DNA of 64,000 nucleotides, from assembly GCA_036346375.1 (NCBI GenBank), contig CM070502.1:17770924-17834923 (forward strand), written 5' to 3'. This stretch comes from Guadua angustifolia (taxonomy: Eukaryota > Streptophyta > Magnoliopsida > Poales > Poaceae). The notes beneath the pieces are model-generated. The model made no database searches, was not told the origin of the DNA, and worked only from the letters and a program-made list of their open reading frames with translations. Both the position numbers and the translations under genes were made by a program. This document shows positions 46,801 to 58,288 of this stretch, one piece after another. Each line of letters begins with the position of its first letter. Within the stretch, counting starts at the first letter, position 1.

Positions 46801-47117
46801 AGATGGCGGCCAACAGTTGTAGATTGTTTGATAGTTGTGTCACTTTGGATAGATCTGTATGATTCGAGTTGAACTTTGGATGTGTATGATTCGAGTTGAA
46901 CTTTGGATGTGTTTGTAGTTGTGTCACTTTGGTCTTTTTGGATGTTATGACAATTTGGACATTATGATGGATCGATAACTTGATTATATGCATGTTCTGT
47001 CTTTGGATTGTTTATATTCGTGAATTATATGTGTTGATGTGTGAATTGTCACCAATGTTGATTATATTATGTATTGAATTGTGTGGGGAAACATGAAAAT
47101 AGGGAAAAGTTGTCCTG

Positions 47118-47540
47118 GTATTACTAATTAACGCCGGCGTGCCATAGTCGATGTTAATTAGCGGTAATTAACGCCGCCCGCAGGTCACCGATGTTAATTA
47201 GTAACCCCGGGGCAGATTATCCCGACAAAACTCCGCAAAATCACTAATTTACGCGGCCAAATCTAAGCCGACGTTAATTATCCCGACGGAGATAATTAAC
47301 GTCGGCCAGGCCTAAGCCGACGTTAATTAGTAATTAACATCGGCCAACCGGGGGCCGACGTTAATTATGGGGGTCACGGCAGTAATTAACGTCGGCCTAA
47401 TTAGGCCGACGTTAATTGTTAATTAACGCCGCCACCGATGTTAATTAGCTAATCAACGTCGATTAACTATCGTGGGTCAAAAGCCGACGATAATTACTAA
47501 TTTGCCGACGTTAATTACTATTAACGTCGGCAAATCGTTA
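47118..47540. repeat. CACTA 2 right subterminal repeats
   Basis: Ten or more units of TTAACGTCGGC and GCCGACGTTAATTA in both orientations. The cluster ends at AACGTCGGCAAATCG without a CACTA terminus. Confidence 0.8.
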
Positions 47541-48743
47541 ATTGCATACAACATAAGAGAAGATGCTCAAGAAACTCAAGTACATATGAATGTATGATGC
47601 CAATGCTTTTTCAGCATTTGCCTATCTAACTACTCTGAAAATATATGCTGCTTGTAGACTTTTATTAGAATACGGCACTAACAATTAATACATGTTCCAA
47701 GAAAGAGTATTACCTTTACCATATAGAGCTGTCCTTAAAAGTGGCATTTTATTTTCGCAGCAAATAAGGGCTCCGATCTTTCCAAGTGGAGTATCTATCA
47801 TAAACAGGAATGGTTGATCCATCTCAAAATTCCCATATTATCCGTTCTAACGTTGTTGGCGTCAGCTTTCGGTGCTTACGTACCTAGGTACCGGACTAGA
47901 GGATCGATCAAAGAAGAGAACCGCAGCCAAGCGTGTCACCTCTGGACCTGTAGACTTGTTCTGTCCGTAAGAGGACATGTACAGCTACTAGAAACAAACT
48001 ATATGTCCAAACTCCAAGTAATGAAACAGCTGGAAAACTTGTTAGCTATGATAACACAAATTAAGCGTGTAATTAAGAAACAAAAGGAAAAAATATTTTA
48101 TAAACTATGGAATTACTAGATAGAAACCATTGTCGGAAATTGGAAAGCAAGATCATGACATGTAGCTGAAGCAACAGTACCAAGTATCAATGATCCACTG
48201 CACATTACTGTCCAAATTTTTGGGAAAATTCTATGCCTCATTGTTCATCAATTGTATCAGGAAGACCGGAAGAATTACCAATACTCAGCTTTTTTCATCA
48301 GATTAACTAGCTGGGCATTATTCTTCTTGTAAATATTTTGTACATTATTAACCAATTATAATATAATAATAATTTTCTAACAGCAGGGCTTTCCCCTGCT
48401 GTATTTCCTTCAAAATAATATGGAAATCTATCTTTGAGAACGCCATCAAAGAATTTATTTCTTGTCAACACTGCTCCGCATTCAAATAGAAATGGATGTT
48501 TTTTAGTATTCAACAAAATATGTAAAACAACCCCTTTGATTTTCCATCCCATATCCAAACACAGTGTCGTTAGAAACATGCGATTAAAAATAATCAGTTT
48601 TCTCTTTCGGATAATAATAAGGCATGACTTAGTAGCAAAGCAATTCAAAATTGTGGTTATTCGCTGATGGACCTGTTAGTGCCTTGAGAATAAATTCAAT
48701 AATTACAAAATAGTACATTTCCACGTACCAGGCACATCAATAG

Positions 48744-50199
48744 TGTGAGATCATGTGATGAAAAATTGGTTGAATGGTGAAATTGGCATTGTAAAGTGAC
48801 TTTGGTTATAGTATGTGTGGTGCTTGTGCATGTGCTATGTTGAGATGATTATTATGCTGGTAATAGCATAATGGATTCTGCTTGATGCAATGCACTCGTG
48901 TGAGTGGTTGCATGAATTAATCTTGAGTCAAGTCGTGGACTTGTGCTCGGTCGCGTTGTTTGTTACTTCATGTGCAGGTGTTGCTCGAGGGCGAACGTGG
49001 TCGATGACGGGACCGAACTAGGTTCATGGAGGAACCGAGGTTCGGACTAGGTTCGTGGAGGAATCGAGGTCTTGGTGGTTGAGGATGTCATGCGGGACGT
49101 TCGGGCTAGAGAACATGCACATGAAGGCTGGTTAGTCACGTATGTGCAGCAGGTGGGCTGATCATGCGTGCAAGGTTTTGATTTTGGCTATGTTGGGCCA
49201 AATTGAGATAGATATGAACTCTTTCCATGTTGGAAGTGTAGTTGTAGTCAATCTGTGTGAGTTTGCTCTGTATAAATAGGGGGAAGTGTCCCCTGTTTAT
49301 CGTGGTGCAAGCGTTCAGGTTTGAGGGTTTGTACTCTTGTGTTGGAGTACTTTAGACAATGAAATAAAAATTAATCTTCCAGAGAGTTTCTTCTTGCGGT
49401 TGTGATTTGCTCTTGGCTTCGACATAGTTGATCAATCGCTTGAAGTTTTGTTCATCACAGCAGTCACGAAGTTCATCACGGAGTTCGGTTCTTTGCAAAG
49501 GTACCATCTTGCGAAGGTAATATCTTTTGATCCGTAGATCCGATTGGATTGATTCTTATTGGGTTTGATTCATAATTGAATCTAGTTTCTATAGTTAAAA
49601 TTTCACATCAATCCAACAGTTAGATCTTCTGTAATTTGTGGTCACCCAGATTGATGTCCTGCTCGCCCGACTGTTCGCGTGGTCGCCCGGATTCAGTCAT
49701 CTTGCGAAGGACATAACTTTAGATTCGTAGATCCGATTGACCTGATTCTTTTTGTGTTAGCTGTGGAATTGAGTCTAGTTTCTATAGTTAAAATTGCACA
49801 TCAATCCAACGGCTAGATCTTCGGAATTTATTATTTTAGTGGACATATATCGGTCTGCTCGCCCAAACTGTGCGCGTGGTCGCCCAACCGCTTTAAGTGG
49901 TCGCCCAACCTGCTCGCCCAAGTGCCAAACTGCTGCGCCAAGTGCCCAACCTGCTCGCCCAAGTGTCCCATGGTCGCCAAGTGTTCTCATCGTCACCCAG
50001 ATCGTTTCATCGTCGCCTAAGTGCCCAAACCGTCGCCTAAGTGATCTCATCGGTCGCCTGATTGGTCTATTGGTTTCTAACCGCATAAACCGATTTCCAA
50101 GCAATTGAGTTTCAATTGGGGTGTTTGAAAAGTTTGAAAATTCAATTTTAACTTCGGGCAATCATTCCTCCCCCTCGATTGACGCCATCCGATCCTACA
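48744..50199 (+). repeat. Sirevirus 5' LTR
   Basis: TGTGAGATCATGTGATG at the start, CTACA at the end, with a TATA-like TATAAATAGG near 49272. It contains a run of GTCGCCCAA-type units (49857-50050), which are partly changed to CATCGTC-type sequence compared with the 3' LTR. Confidence 0.92.
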
Positions 50200-50200
50200 A

Positions 50201-50216
50201 GTGGTATCGAGCAAGG
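50201..50216 (+). other. Primer-binding site of the Sirevirus
   Basis: GTGGTATCGAGCAAGG follows the 5' LTR directly. It matches the initiator-Met tRNA complement used by plant Copia elements except for one missing base within a CAG motif. Confidence 0.8.
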
Positions 50217-50219
50217 TTG

Positions 50220-53200
50220 AGGTATGGCGCCGATAAGTATGTTAATCGCCCTCCTATGCTTAATGATTCAAATTTTTCATCGAAAAGTCGCATGCAATCC
50301 TATATTGAAGCTCAAGGTAATGATGTTTGGCGAAAGTCTCTACTACATATGATGTTCCCGATATAGTCACTAGTGATAATAAAGGACGTTGATTTAAATG
50401 CTAAAGCTAAAAACTTGATTTTTCAAGGAATCTCTGAAAAAAATTTGATCGAAGTTTCTCATTTACGCTCCGCACATTCAGTTTGGAAGATATTATGTGA
50501 CTATCATGAAGGTTCAACTAAGATTAAGAAAGTGCGCAAAATATTTACCAAAAGGACTTTTCTGATTTTGTTATGAGACCAGTGAATCAATTGATGATCT
50601 TTACTCTCGATTTGAGAAAATTTTGTGTAATTTGTGTGGTATTGGAGTTAATAATCCAAAGAGAGGAGAATGCTAGTAAGATTTTGAGATCTCGACTCTG
50701 AATGGCGATGGTTGTTACCGCAATCAATCAAACTGTTGATTTGGATACGCTGACCATGGATGATCTCAGATTCTAGGTTGAAAACTTATGAGATGGATTC
50801 TTTATCACCTAGAGCCGATAAAACCTCTACACATGCACTTGTTACTAACCCCAAAGACATCTTCCGGATTACCATCTTCGCCTCCTTATCTCGCATTAGC
50901 TTCTTTTTTCAGATGAACAGCTTTGAGATGCTCCTCAAGAAGATCTTGTGCTCATTTCTTCACGCTACCGTCAAAGCACTCAACAATGTGAGGATGAGGA
51001 GGCGGAGGCACTAATTCGTGGCCTTTCAACCTGCTGAGTGTGGTCTTCCGGGCATATCAAAGCAAATTGTCCCAAGTTGAAAAAGAAGGAAGAAAGGAAC
51101 CAAAGATAACGCATCTCAAGACGCATTACTCCTAGGCGCTCCAATTTTCAAAAGTCTCTAAGAAAGTCTTAGCTGCCTTGGAGGAGTGTGATCTTAGTGA
51201 TGTGGACTTTGAGAGTGACAATGAGCCACGGACGAGAAGGAGATATCGATGATGACTTCAATCGCATGTGCTTTATGGATAAAAGGGATAGTGACAAAGG
51301 ATTCTGATTTTGATGAGGTAGGACCTTCTTATGATGAACTTGAGTATGCTATGGTTAAATTAGCTTCGAACTTAAAAAATCTAAGAAGGCTCTTAAAGAA
51401 AAAGATCTAGAAATTGATAGTTCTAATTCGAAATTGCAAGGTTTAGATCTTTGATTCCTCGATGATGAGGCACTGTAAGTCATGTGACTTAATTCACAAT
51501 GAGCTTGTTTCACTTAGGAAAGAACATGCTTCTCTGTTAAAGCAAGATAGGGAAAATGAGAAACAAATGAAAAATGCTAGTTTGCTCAACCATTGATCTC
51601 GCATGATTCAACTTCTTGTTCAAAATGCTCCATATCGAATTGAAGTTGCATGATGCAAATGCTAGAGTTTCTCAAATGATGATGCCTTGCTCACTCATGA
51701 AGTTCTTTCTGCTCAAATTGTCGAAACAGAAAGGAATAGTAGACATTCCTGAATAATTGTTTAACTCTATCTAGAAAGGTTGATTACTTGGAAAAATCGT
51801 TAGAACGCTTTCACTAAAGGAAAGAAAAACCTAAACATGATTTTGGATCAATCAAAAGTCAGCACTCATAACAAAGGTTTATGTTTTGATTCTTATGCTC
51901 ATCATAAAACACATGTTCAATTCCCACTGTTGTCAAAGTTCTTGAAAGTGGAAAGTTTGAAATTGCAAATGAGCCTAAGAAAACTGTCTTTAAATCACTG
52001 AATTTTATCTTCATCGTGATGAATGCAAATATTGCTTCTACTTCTAAAGTTAAACATTCTGTTAAGTACACTTGCACTCATTGTGGTAGAGATGGACATC
52101 TAGTAGATTTTTGCTTTAGACTAACCGTACAACAGAAGCAAGAAAAAGCTAAGGCGAGGTCTAATTTCAGACAGGCACGCTTTACTCCTCATTATGTGCC
52201 TAACGTGATGCGAACACCTTTTGTTGCAAGAAACACGAGAAAAAACAAAACTGATTTTGTATACAAGTATACTCGTGCTGTGCCTACTCGTCGTGTGTCT
52301 CAGTGCTCTGGATTCCTAAATGTCTTTTATCTAACCCCAAGATCGAGACATCGACATTCTCTTTGTGTAGACTGTGGAAGAGAGGAAGGAGAACGATGGT
52401 TCATAGATTCGGATGTTCAAGACATATGACCGGTGATTCAAAATGGTTCTCCTCCTCACACAAAGTTCTCGTGATGAGGTCATCACTTTTGGCGATAATT
52501 CAAAGGAAGAATTCTTGGAAGAGGAATTGTGCGAGTCAATGAAAACTTCATTCTCAAGGATGTAGCTTTGGAAAGCAAGCTCAAATATAATCTGCTCTCG
52601 GTTTCAGCTTGCTTGATGAAGATCTTGAGGTAAGATTTCGAAAAATTCTTGTCGTATATTAGATGTTTCTGAAAATCTAGTATGCAACATCACTCGCATT
52701 GGTCGCTTGTTTAAAGGTGATTTTTCATGTCCAACATCTGAAATGACATGTCTTGCATCTCATGTTTCAAAAGATCTAACTTTTTGGCATCGTAGACTTG
52801 GTCATATTGGTTTTGATCACCTTTCACGCATTAGTAAATCAAATTTGCTCAGAGGTTTGCCTGAATTAAAGTATGATAAAACAAGTAATTTGACTCGCTC
52901 TCCCTGTCAACATGGAAAAATGACTGCACCTAAACATTTTCCTATCACTGCTGTTATGACTAATACTCTAGGTCAGCTTCTACACATGGATATTGTGGGA
53001 CCAGCAAGAGTAAAATCTGCAGGAGGTAAGTGGTATGTTCTTGTCATTGTAGATGATTACTCTAGGTACTCTTGGGTATATTTCATGACTACCAAAAATG
53101 AAGCTTTTAAATTGTTTCAAGAGTTTGCATTAAGGTTGCTTAAGGAATTGCCTGAAGCACTTAAAGTAATTAGGAGTGATAATAGAGGAGAATTCAAGAA

Positions 53201-55460
53201 TGATCTTTTTGCTTCTTTTTATTCTGAACATGGAATTGAGCATCAATTTTCTTATACTCGAGTTCCTCAACAAAATGGTGTTGTTGAGAGGAAAAATCGC
53301 ACACTAGTTGAGATGGCTAGGACAATGCTTGATGAATATTCTACTCCTAGAAAATTTTAATGGGTTATTTCTCTTGCTTGCTATATTTCAAATAGAGTAT
53401 TTTTGAGAGCAAAGCTTCATAGAACTTCTTATGAACTTCGGTTTGGACGCATTCCTAGCATCTCCCATATGCGTATTTTTGGTTGCAAATGTTTCATTCT
53501 CAAACATGGAAATCTTGATAAGTTTGAATCTAGATGCTCGATGGATTGTTTCTTGGTTATGCTCTTTATACTCGTGGTTACCGTGTGCTGAATTTAGAAA
53601 CTAACAAAATTGTTGAGACTTGTGAAGTCACTTTTGATGAGGCTAGTCCCGTACTAGATCCGAATTTTCAGAGACACAAGTTACTTGCAATTCGAAAGTA
53701 TCTTTTGGAAGAAAGTGATGATGAAGATGAAGATGAAAGTGGTAATCAAGTTGGCAACTCGCTCTACCAATTCAGCCATTGTGAAGAAAATCAGAAGCAT
53801 CTTCGAAATTCTTCCAAAGAACACACATGGTAATCGACCTCGTGCATCTTCGTAAAATTCAGCACCATTGCATATTCAACTAAGACATCCTCCCGAGCAG
53901 ATGATTGGTGAGTTAAATGTACGTGTGCTTCAAACAGTACAATACTAATGCCTCATATGCTCATCTCGCTTTTGTTGCATCTTTTGAACCCCAAGATGTA
54001 AATCACGCGTTATCCGATGAGTCTTGGATTAATGCCATGCATGAGGAACTTGAGAATTTTGAGCGCAATAAGGTTTGGGTTTTAGTTCCACCTCCTTTAG
54101 GTCGTAATATCATTGAACTAAATGGGTTTTAAGAATAAACAAAGTCAAGATGGGGTTGTTGTTAGAAACAAAGCTAGATTGGTTGCTCAAGGTTTTACTC
54201 AAATTGAAGGACTTGATTTTGATGAAACTTTTGCACTGCTGCTAGACTTGAAGCCATTAGAATTTTGTTAGCCTTTCTCTGCATCTAAAGGTTTTAGATT
54301 GTATCAAATGGACGTCAAAAGTGCTTTTCTAAATGGTTTTATTTTTGAAGAAGTTTATGTCAAACAACCTCCTGGATTTGAAAATCTGAAATTTTTTAAG
54401 TTGTTCAAAGCTTTATATGGTTTAAAATAAGCTCCTCGGACTTGGTATGATAGGCTTAAATCAGATTTGCTGGAAAATGATTTTGAAATGGGCAAAGTTG
54501 ATAAAACATTGTTTTCTCTCAAGCATGGCAATGATCTCATTACTTTGTTCATTTATGTGGATGATATCATTTTGGTGGTACTTCTCATGCTCTTGTTGCC
54601 AAGTTTTCTTTACACTATGAGTAGGGAATTTGAGATGAGTATGATGGGTGAGCTCACATACTTTATGGGTTTACAAGTCAAGCAAACAAGGCAAGGTATC
54701 TTTATTCACAAAACGGTACACAAAAGATCTCCTTCGACGCTTTTGAGATGGAAACATGCAAACCAATTTCCACACCTATTGGCACAACAACTACTTTGGA
54801 TCCGGATGAAGAAGGAGAACCGTTAATCAAAAGGAGTATCGGGCATGATTGGATCACTTTTTATCTCACCGCTTCAAGGCCGGATATACACTTTATGTGT
54901 GTTTGTGTGCTCGTTTTCAAGCTTCCCCACGTGCTTCTCATCGACAAGCGGTAAAACTAATTCTTCGCTATTTACAATCCACTTTAGAGTTTGGCTTATG
55001 GTACTCCTCATCATCTTGTTTATCACTTAGAGCCTTCTCGATGCTGATTTTATGGGTTGTAGAATTAACAGAAAAGTACCTCTCGAACATGTCATTTTAT
55101 TGGTATATCTTTAGTAGCTTGGTCATCTAGAAAACAAGTTTCTATTGCTCTCTCAACTGCTGAATCTAAATATGTTGCTGATGCCGCATGTTGTGCTCAA
55201 GTGCTTTGGATGATATCAACTTTAAAGGATTTTGGATTAAACTTAGATAGTGTTCCCCTTTTCTGTGATAACACTAGTGCTATTAATATTGCTAAAAATC
55301 CAAAGGCAACATTCTCGAACCAAGCATAGTGACATTCGCTATCATTTTCTTCGAGATCATGTGGAAAAGGGAGATGTTGTGTTGCATTTGTTGATTCTGA
55401 ATTGCAAATTGCTAATATTTTCACAAAACCACTTGATGCTTCTCGATTTGCCTTTTGAGA
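50220..55460 (+). pseudogene. Sirevirus gag-pol region, multiply frameshifted
   Basis: Gag occupies about 50220-52390 and carries a CCHC zinc knuckle (CTHCGRDGHLVDFC, near 52073), which binds the element RNA. The protease region follows; its frame is lost at the catalytic motif near 52397. The integrase has the His-Cys region near 52780-52920 and the DDE core at 52985-53290 (LHMDIVGPARVKS; VIRSDNRGEF; QQNGVVERKNRT). The reverse transcriptase lies at 54020-54900 (YQMDVKSAFLNG, 54300; YVDDII, 54555), with an internal stop near 54428. RNase H is at 55130-55330 (STAESKYVADAACCAQVLW). Domain order is that of Copia. Longest uninterrupted frame: 217 codons, in the integrase. Confidence 0.88.
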
Positions 55461-55860
55461 GGAGAGTCATGCCAGCATTCCATGAGCTTGTTTTGAGGGG
55501 AGTTTTATGCCAAGTTTGTTACTTAATGAGCTTACTTTATCATATTTCTTTATATATTATGTATTTCAGCTTATATATGATAATCTAAATTGTGCTACTT
55601 GAACTAAAAGTGACATTGTGGAATTCCTTAGTTTAATTGTCTATAGCGCATGCTCTGTGATATCTTGCTGTTATAGGCTTGATAATGAATCTTCTTGACA
55701 AATTTGGGCTATGAAGCATGTGTATTTTCAGCTTTACTCTTTCATAGACCATTTAATCACTTTGCATGTTTACCATAAAAGAAAAGGGAATAAGTAAAAA
55801 AAGGGGGCTCAAATCTGCAAGAAGCTTGTCAAAATTATCAAAATAAGCAAAAGCTTCAAG

Positions 55861-56000
55861 ATGCATGCTTCAAGCATGCCATTCCCTGAAAGATAAGATG
55901 TATGCTACAAGCATGCCATTCCCTAAAAGATAAGATGTATGCTTCAAGCATGCCATTCATTGAAAATAAAAGAAGTATGCTTCAAGCATGCCACATGCAG
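55861..56000 (+). repeat. 37-bp tandem repeat in the Sirevirus post-pol region
   Basis: Units starting ATGTATGCTTCAAGCATGCC begin at 55861, 55898, 55935 and about 55973. Each contains the near-palindrome GCTTCAAGCATGC. Confidence 0.85.
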
Positions 56001-56294
56001 ATCATCGTTATCAAGATTAATTTGGTCTACTAGATTGGAGTTGAAACTACTTGCTTGCCCTGAGTTATTAGTTGCTTCATTTTTTTGCCTAGTTTTTTCT
56101 GCCAAGATTTTGCTTAGTACTTGGCTATAGTTGATTAAATTGAGGTTGAGATGCATGTCACTCCCTAACTTGTTAAATAATATTAAGTTCATGTATTATG
56201 CTTATTATGTGATCTATAAGGTTATATGATCAAGGAAGCTCATTGGTTCTTGTCTTGGCACTCATTTGTTTTTCCTTGTCAAATCATTGTCAAA

Positions 56295-56528
56295 GGGGGA
56301 GAAGAAAGCTTACATTCAGGGGGAGAAGTAAAATGTTTTATTGTAAAAAGGAGGAAATTTTGGAGTTCACACACAATTTGGTTTCCTTTTAGGGGGAGAG
56401 TTTCCACTTTGGTTTTTGATCACCTTGCTTTCTGTTTTAAAATAAAATTTCTTAAAATCTTTTCTTGTGAGGTTAATGCCAATGTTCAGGTCCAAAAGGT
56501 GTTGCCAATGTTTTCATCAAGGGGGAGA
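56295..56528 (+). promoter_or_regulatory. Multiple polypurine tracts of the Sirevirus
   Basis: GGGGGAGA occurs at 56295-56302, 56319-56326, 56392-56399 and 56521-56528. The last one abuts the 3' LTR and would prime plus-strand synthesis. The extra copies are a known feature of Sireviruses. Confidence 0.9.
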
Positions 56529-56529
56529 T

Positions 56530-58023
56530 TGTGAGATCATGTGATGAAAAATTGGTTGAATAGTGAAATTGGCATTGTAAAGTGACTTTGGTTATAGCAT
56601 ATGTGGTGCTTGTGCATGTGCTATGTTGAGATGATTATTATGCTGGTAATAGCATGATGGATTCTGCTTGATGCAATGCACTCGTGTGAGTGGTTAATTA
56701 ATCTTGAGTCAAGTCGTGGACTTATGCTCGGTCGCGTTGTTTGTTACTTCATGTGCAGGTGTTGCTCAAGGGCGAACGTGGTCGATGACGGGACCGGAAC
56801 TAGATTCATGGAGGAACTGAGGTTCGGGACTAGGTTCAGGGAGGAATCGAGGTCTTGGTGGTCGAGGATGTCATGCGGGATGTTCGCCAGAGAACATGCA
56901 CATGAAGGTTGGTTAGTCACGATGTGCAAAGCAGGGCCGATCATACGGCAAGGTTTTGGTTTTGGCTATGTTAATAAATTGAGATAGATACGAACTCTTT
57001 CCATATTGTAAGTGGAGTTGTAGTCAATCTCTGTGAGTTTGCTCTGTATAAATAGGGGGAGGTGTCTCCTGTTTATCGTGGTGCGAGCGTTCAGGTTTGA
57101 GGGTTTGTACTCTTGTGTTGGAGTACTTTAGACAATAAAATAAAAATCAATCTTCCAGAGAGTTTCTTCTTGCGGTTGTGATTTGCTATTGGCTTCGACA
57201 TAGTTGATCAATCGCTTGAAGTTTTGTTCATCACAGCAGTCACGAAGTTCATCACGGAGTTCGGTTCTTTGCAAAGGTACCATCTTGCGAAGGTAATATC
57301 TTTTGATCCGTAGATCCGATCGGATTGATTCTTATTGGGTTTGATTCATAATTGAATCTAGTTTCTACAAGTAAAATTTCACATCAATCCAACGGTTAGA
57401 TCTTCTGTAATTTGTGGTCGCCCAGATTGATGTCCTGCTCGCCCGACTGTTCGCGTGGTCGCCCGGATTCAGTCATCTTGCGAAGGACATAACTTTAGAT
57501 TCGTAGATCTGATTGACCTAATTCTTTTTGTGTTAGCTGCGGAATTGAGTCTATTTTCTACAGTTAAAATTTCACATCAATCCAACGGCTAGATCTTCGG
57601 TATTTACTATTTTAGTGGACATATATCGGTCTGCTCGCCCAGACTGTGCGCGTGGTCGCCCAACTGTTTTCGTGGTCGCCCAACCTGCTCGCCCAAGTGC
57701 CAAACTGCTCGCCCAAGTGCCCAAACTGCTCGCCCAAGTGTCCTACTGGTCGCCCAAGTGTTCTACTGGTCGCCCAGACTGTTCTACTGGTCGCCCAAGT
57801 GTTCTACTAGTCGCCCAGACTGTTCTACTGGTCACCCAAGTGCCCAAACTGGTCGCCCAAGTGACCTACTGGTCGCCCAGATTGGTCTAATGGTTTCCCA
57901 ACTGCATAAACTGATTTCCAAGCAATTCGAGTTTCAATTGGGGTGTTTGAAAAGTTCAAAAATTCAATTTTAACTTCTGCGCAATCATTCCCCCCCCTCT
58001 GATTGACGCCATCCGATCCTACA
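56530..58023 (+). repeat. Sirevirus 3' LTR
   Basis: Same start and end as the 5' LTR, 38 bp longer. The excess comes mostly from a fuller array of GGTCGCCCAAGTGTTCTACT-type units at 57640-57890. Confidence 0.92.
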
Positions 58024-58288
58024 AATAGCAGTCGCCTGACACTTCCGGAATTCATCCTTTCCCCTTTCTTTTCGATTACCGATACTAATGCTGATCCCAA
58101 AGCTAAAGGTGGATCCACAAGGATAACCGCCGACAAAAATTTCCAGGAACACAATCAACTGTTCACCATACCCAGCAGCCTCTGCTATCAATCTCTCTGC
58201 TGTATCTGCAGCGGAAATACTGATATTAACAACGAACTTACATATATATCGATACATTGCGATAAATAACCATCTGAAACGTAATGCA

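Larger units (their letters stand above)
40512..47545 (+). mobile_element. CACTA (En/Spm) transposon 2, right terminus missing
   Basis: The left end is CACTACAGAAACAGGAAATT at 40512. Subterminal motifs of the form TTAACGTCGGC/GCCGACGTTAA run at 40530-40760 and 47118-47540. A TNP2-type gene (42002-44337) and a TNP1-type gene (44440-46800) are on the plus strand. No inverted CACTA terminus closes the right subterminal cluster. The element lies about 170 bp inside the presumed third intron of the nitrilase remnant. Confidence 0.8.
48744..58023 (+). mobile_element. Sirevirus-type Copia retrotransposon, structurally complete, 9.28 kb
   Basis: Two LTRs in the same direction (48744-50199 and 56530-58023), a tRNA-type primer-binding site, a gag-pol region in Copia order (protease, integrase, reverse transcriptase, RNase H) and a long region after pol with four GGGGGAGA polypurine tracts. 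Multiple polypurine tracts are a Sirevirus hallmark. The target duplication AATAG (48739-48743 and 58024-58028) shows an intact insertion, into nitrilase exon 2. The LTRs are similar apart from repeat-number changes and differences at CTG/CG motifs, suggesting a fairly recent insertion. The polyprotein frame is broken many times. Confidence 0.92.
47714..58205 (-). pseudogene. Plant nitrilase (NIT4-like) remnant, split by a Sirevirus
   Basis: Nitrilases hydrolyse nitriles; NIT4-type enzymes of plants act on beta-cyanoalanine. Exon 2 (58205-58024, continuing at 48743-48729) reads TAERLIAEAAGYGEQLIVFL then EIFVGGYPCGSTF, and is followed by GTACGT. The Sirevirus sits inside its last codons and duplicated AATAG. 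Exon 3 (47947-47714) follows a TCTACAG acceptor, opens PEVTRLAA and ends KMPLLRTALYGKG before GTAATA. Exon borders and phases agree with plant nitrilase genes. The Glu (LEIFVGG), Lys (HRKL) and Cys (LICCENK) regions of the catalytic triad are recognisable. About 22 codons are missing after LAA, three 4-bp insertions and a TGA disturb exon 3, and exons 1, 4 and 5 were not found. CACTA 2 begins about 170 bp downstream. Confidence 0.8.

Noticed and set aside
46754..46993. Minus-strand frame with repeated KFNSNHTHP
   Set aside because: The peptide repeat comes from a short DNA repeat (GATTCGAGTTGAACTTTGGA) in the 3' region of CACTA 2.
40530..47540. CRISPR-like array from regularly spaced repeats
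   Set aside because: The repeats alternate in orientation and are CACTA subterminal motifs of a plant transposon.
48307..48648. Minus-strand 113-codon frame as a gene
   Set aside because: It lies within nitrilase intron 2, is AT-rich and has no motif I recognise. Too weak to report.
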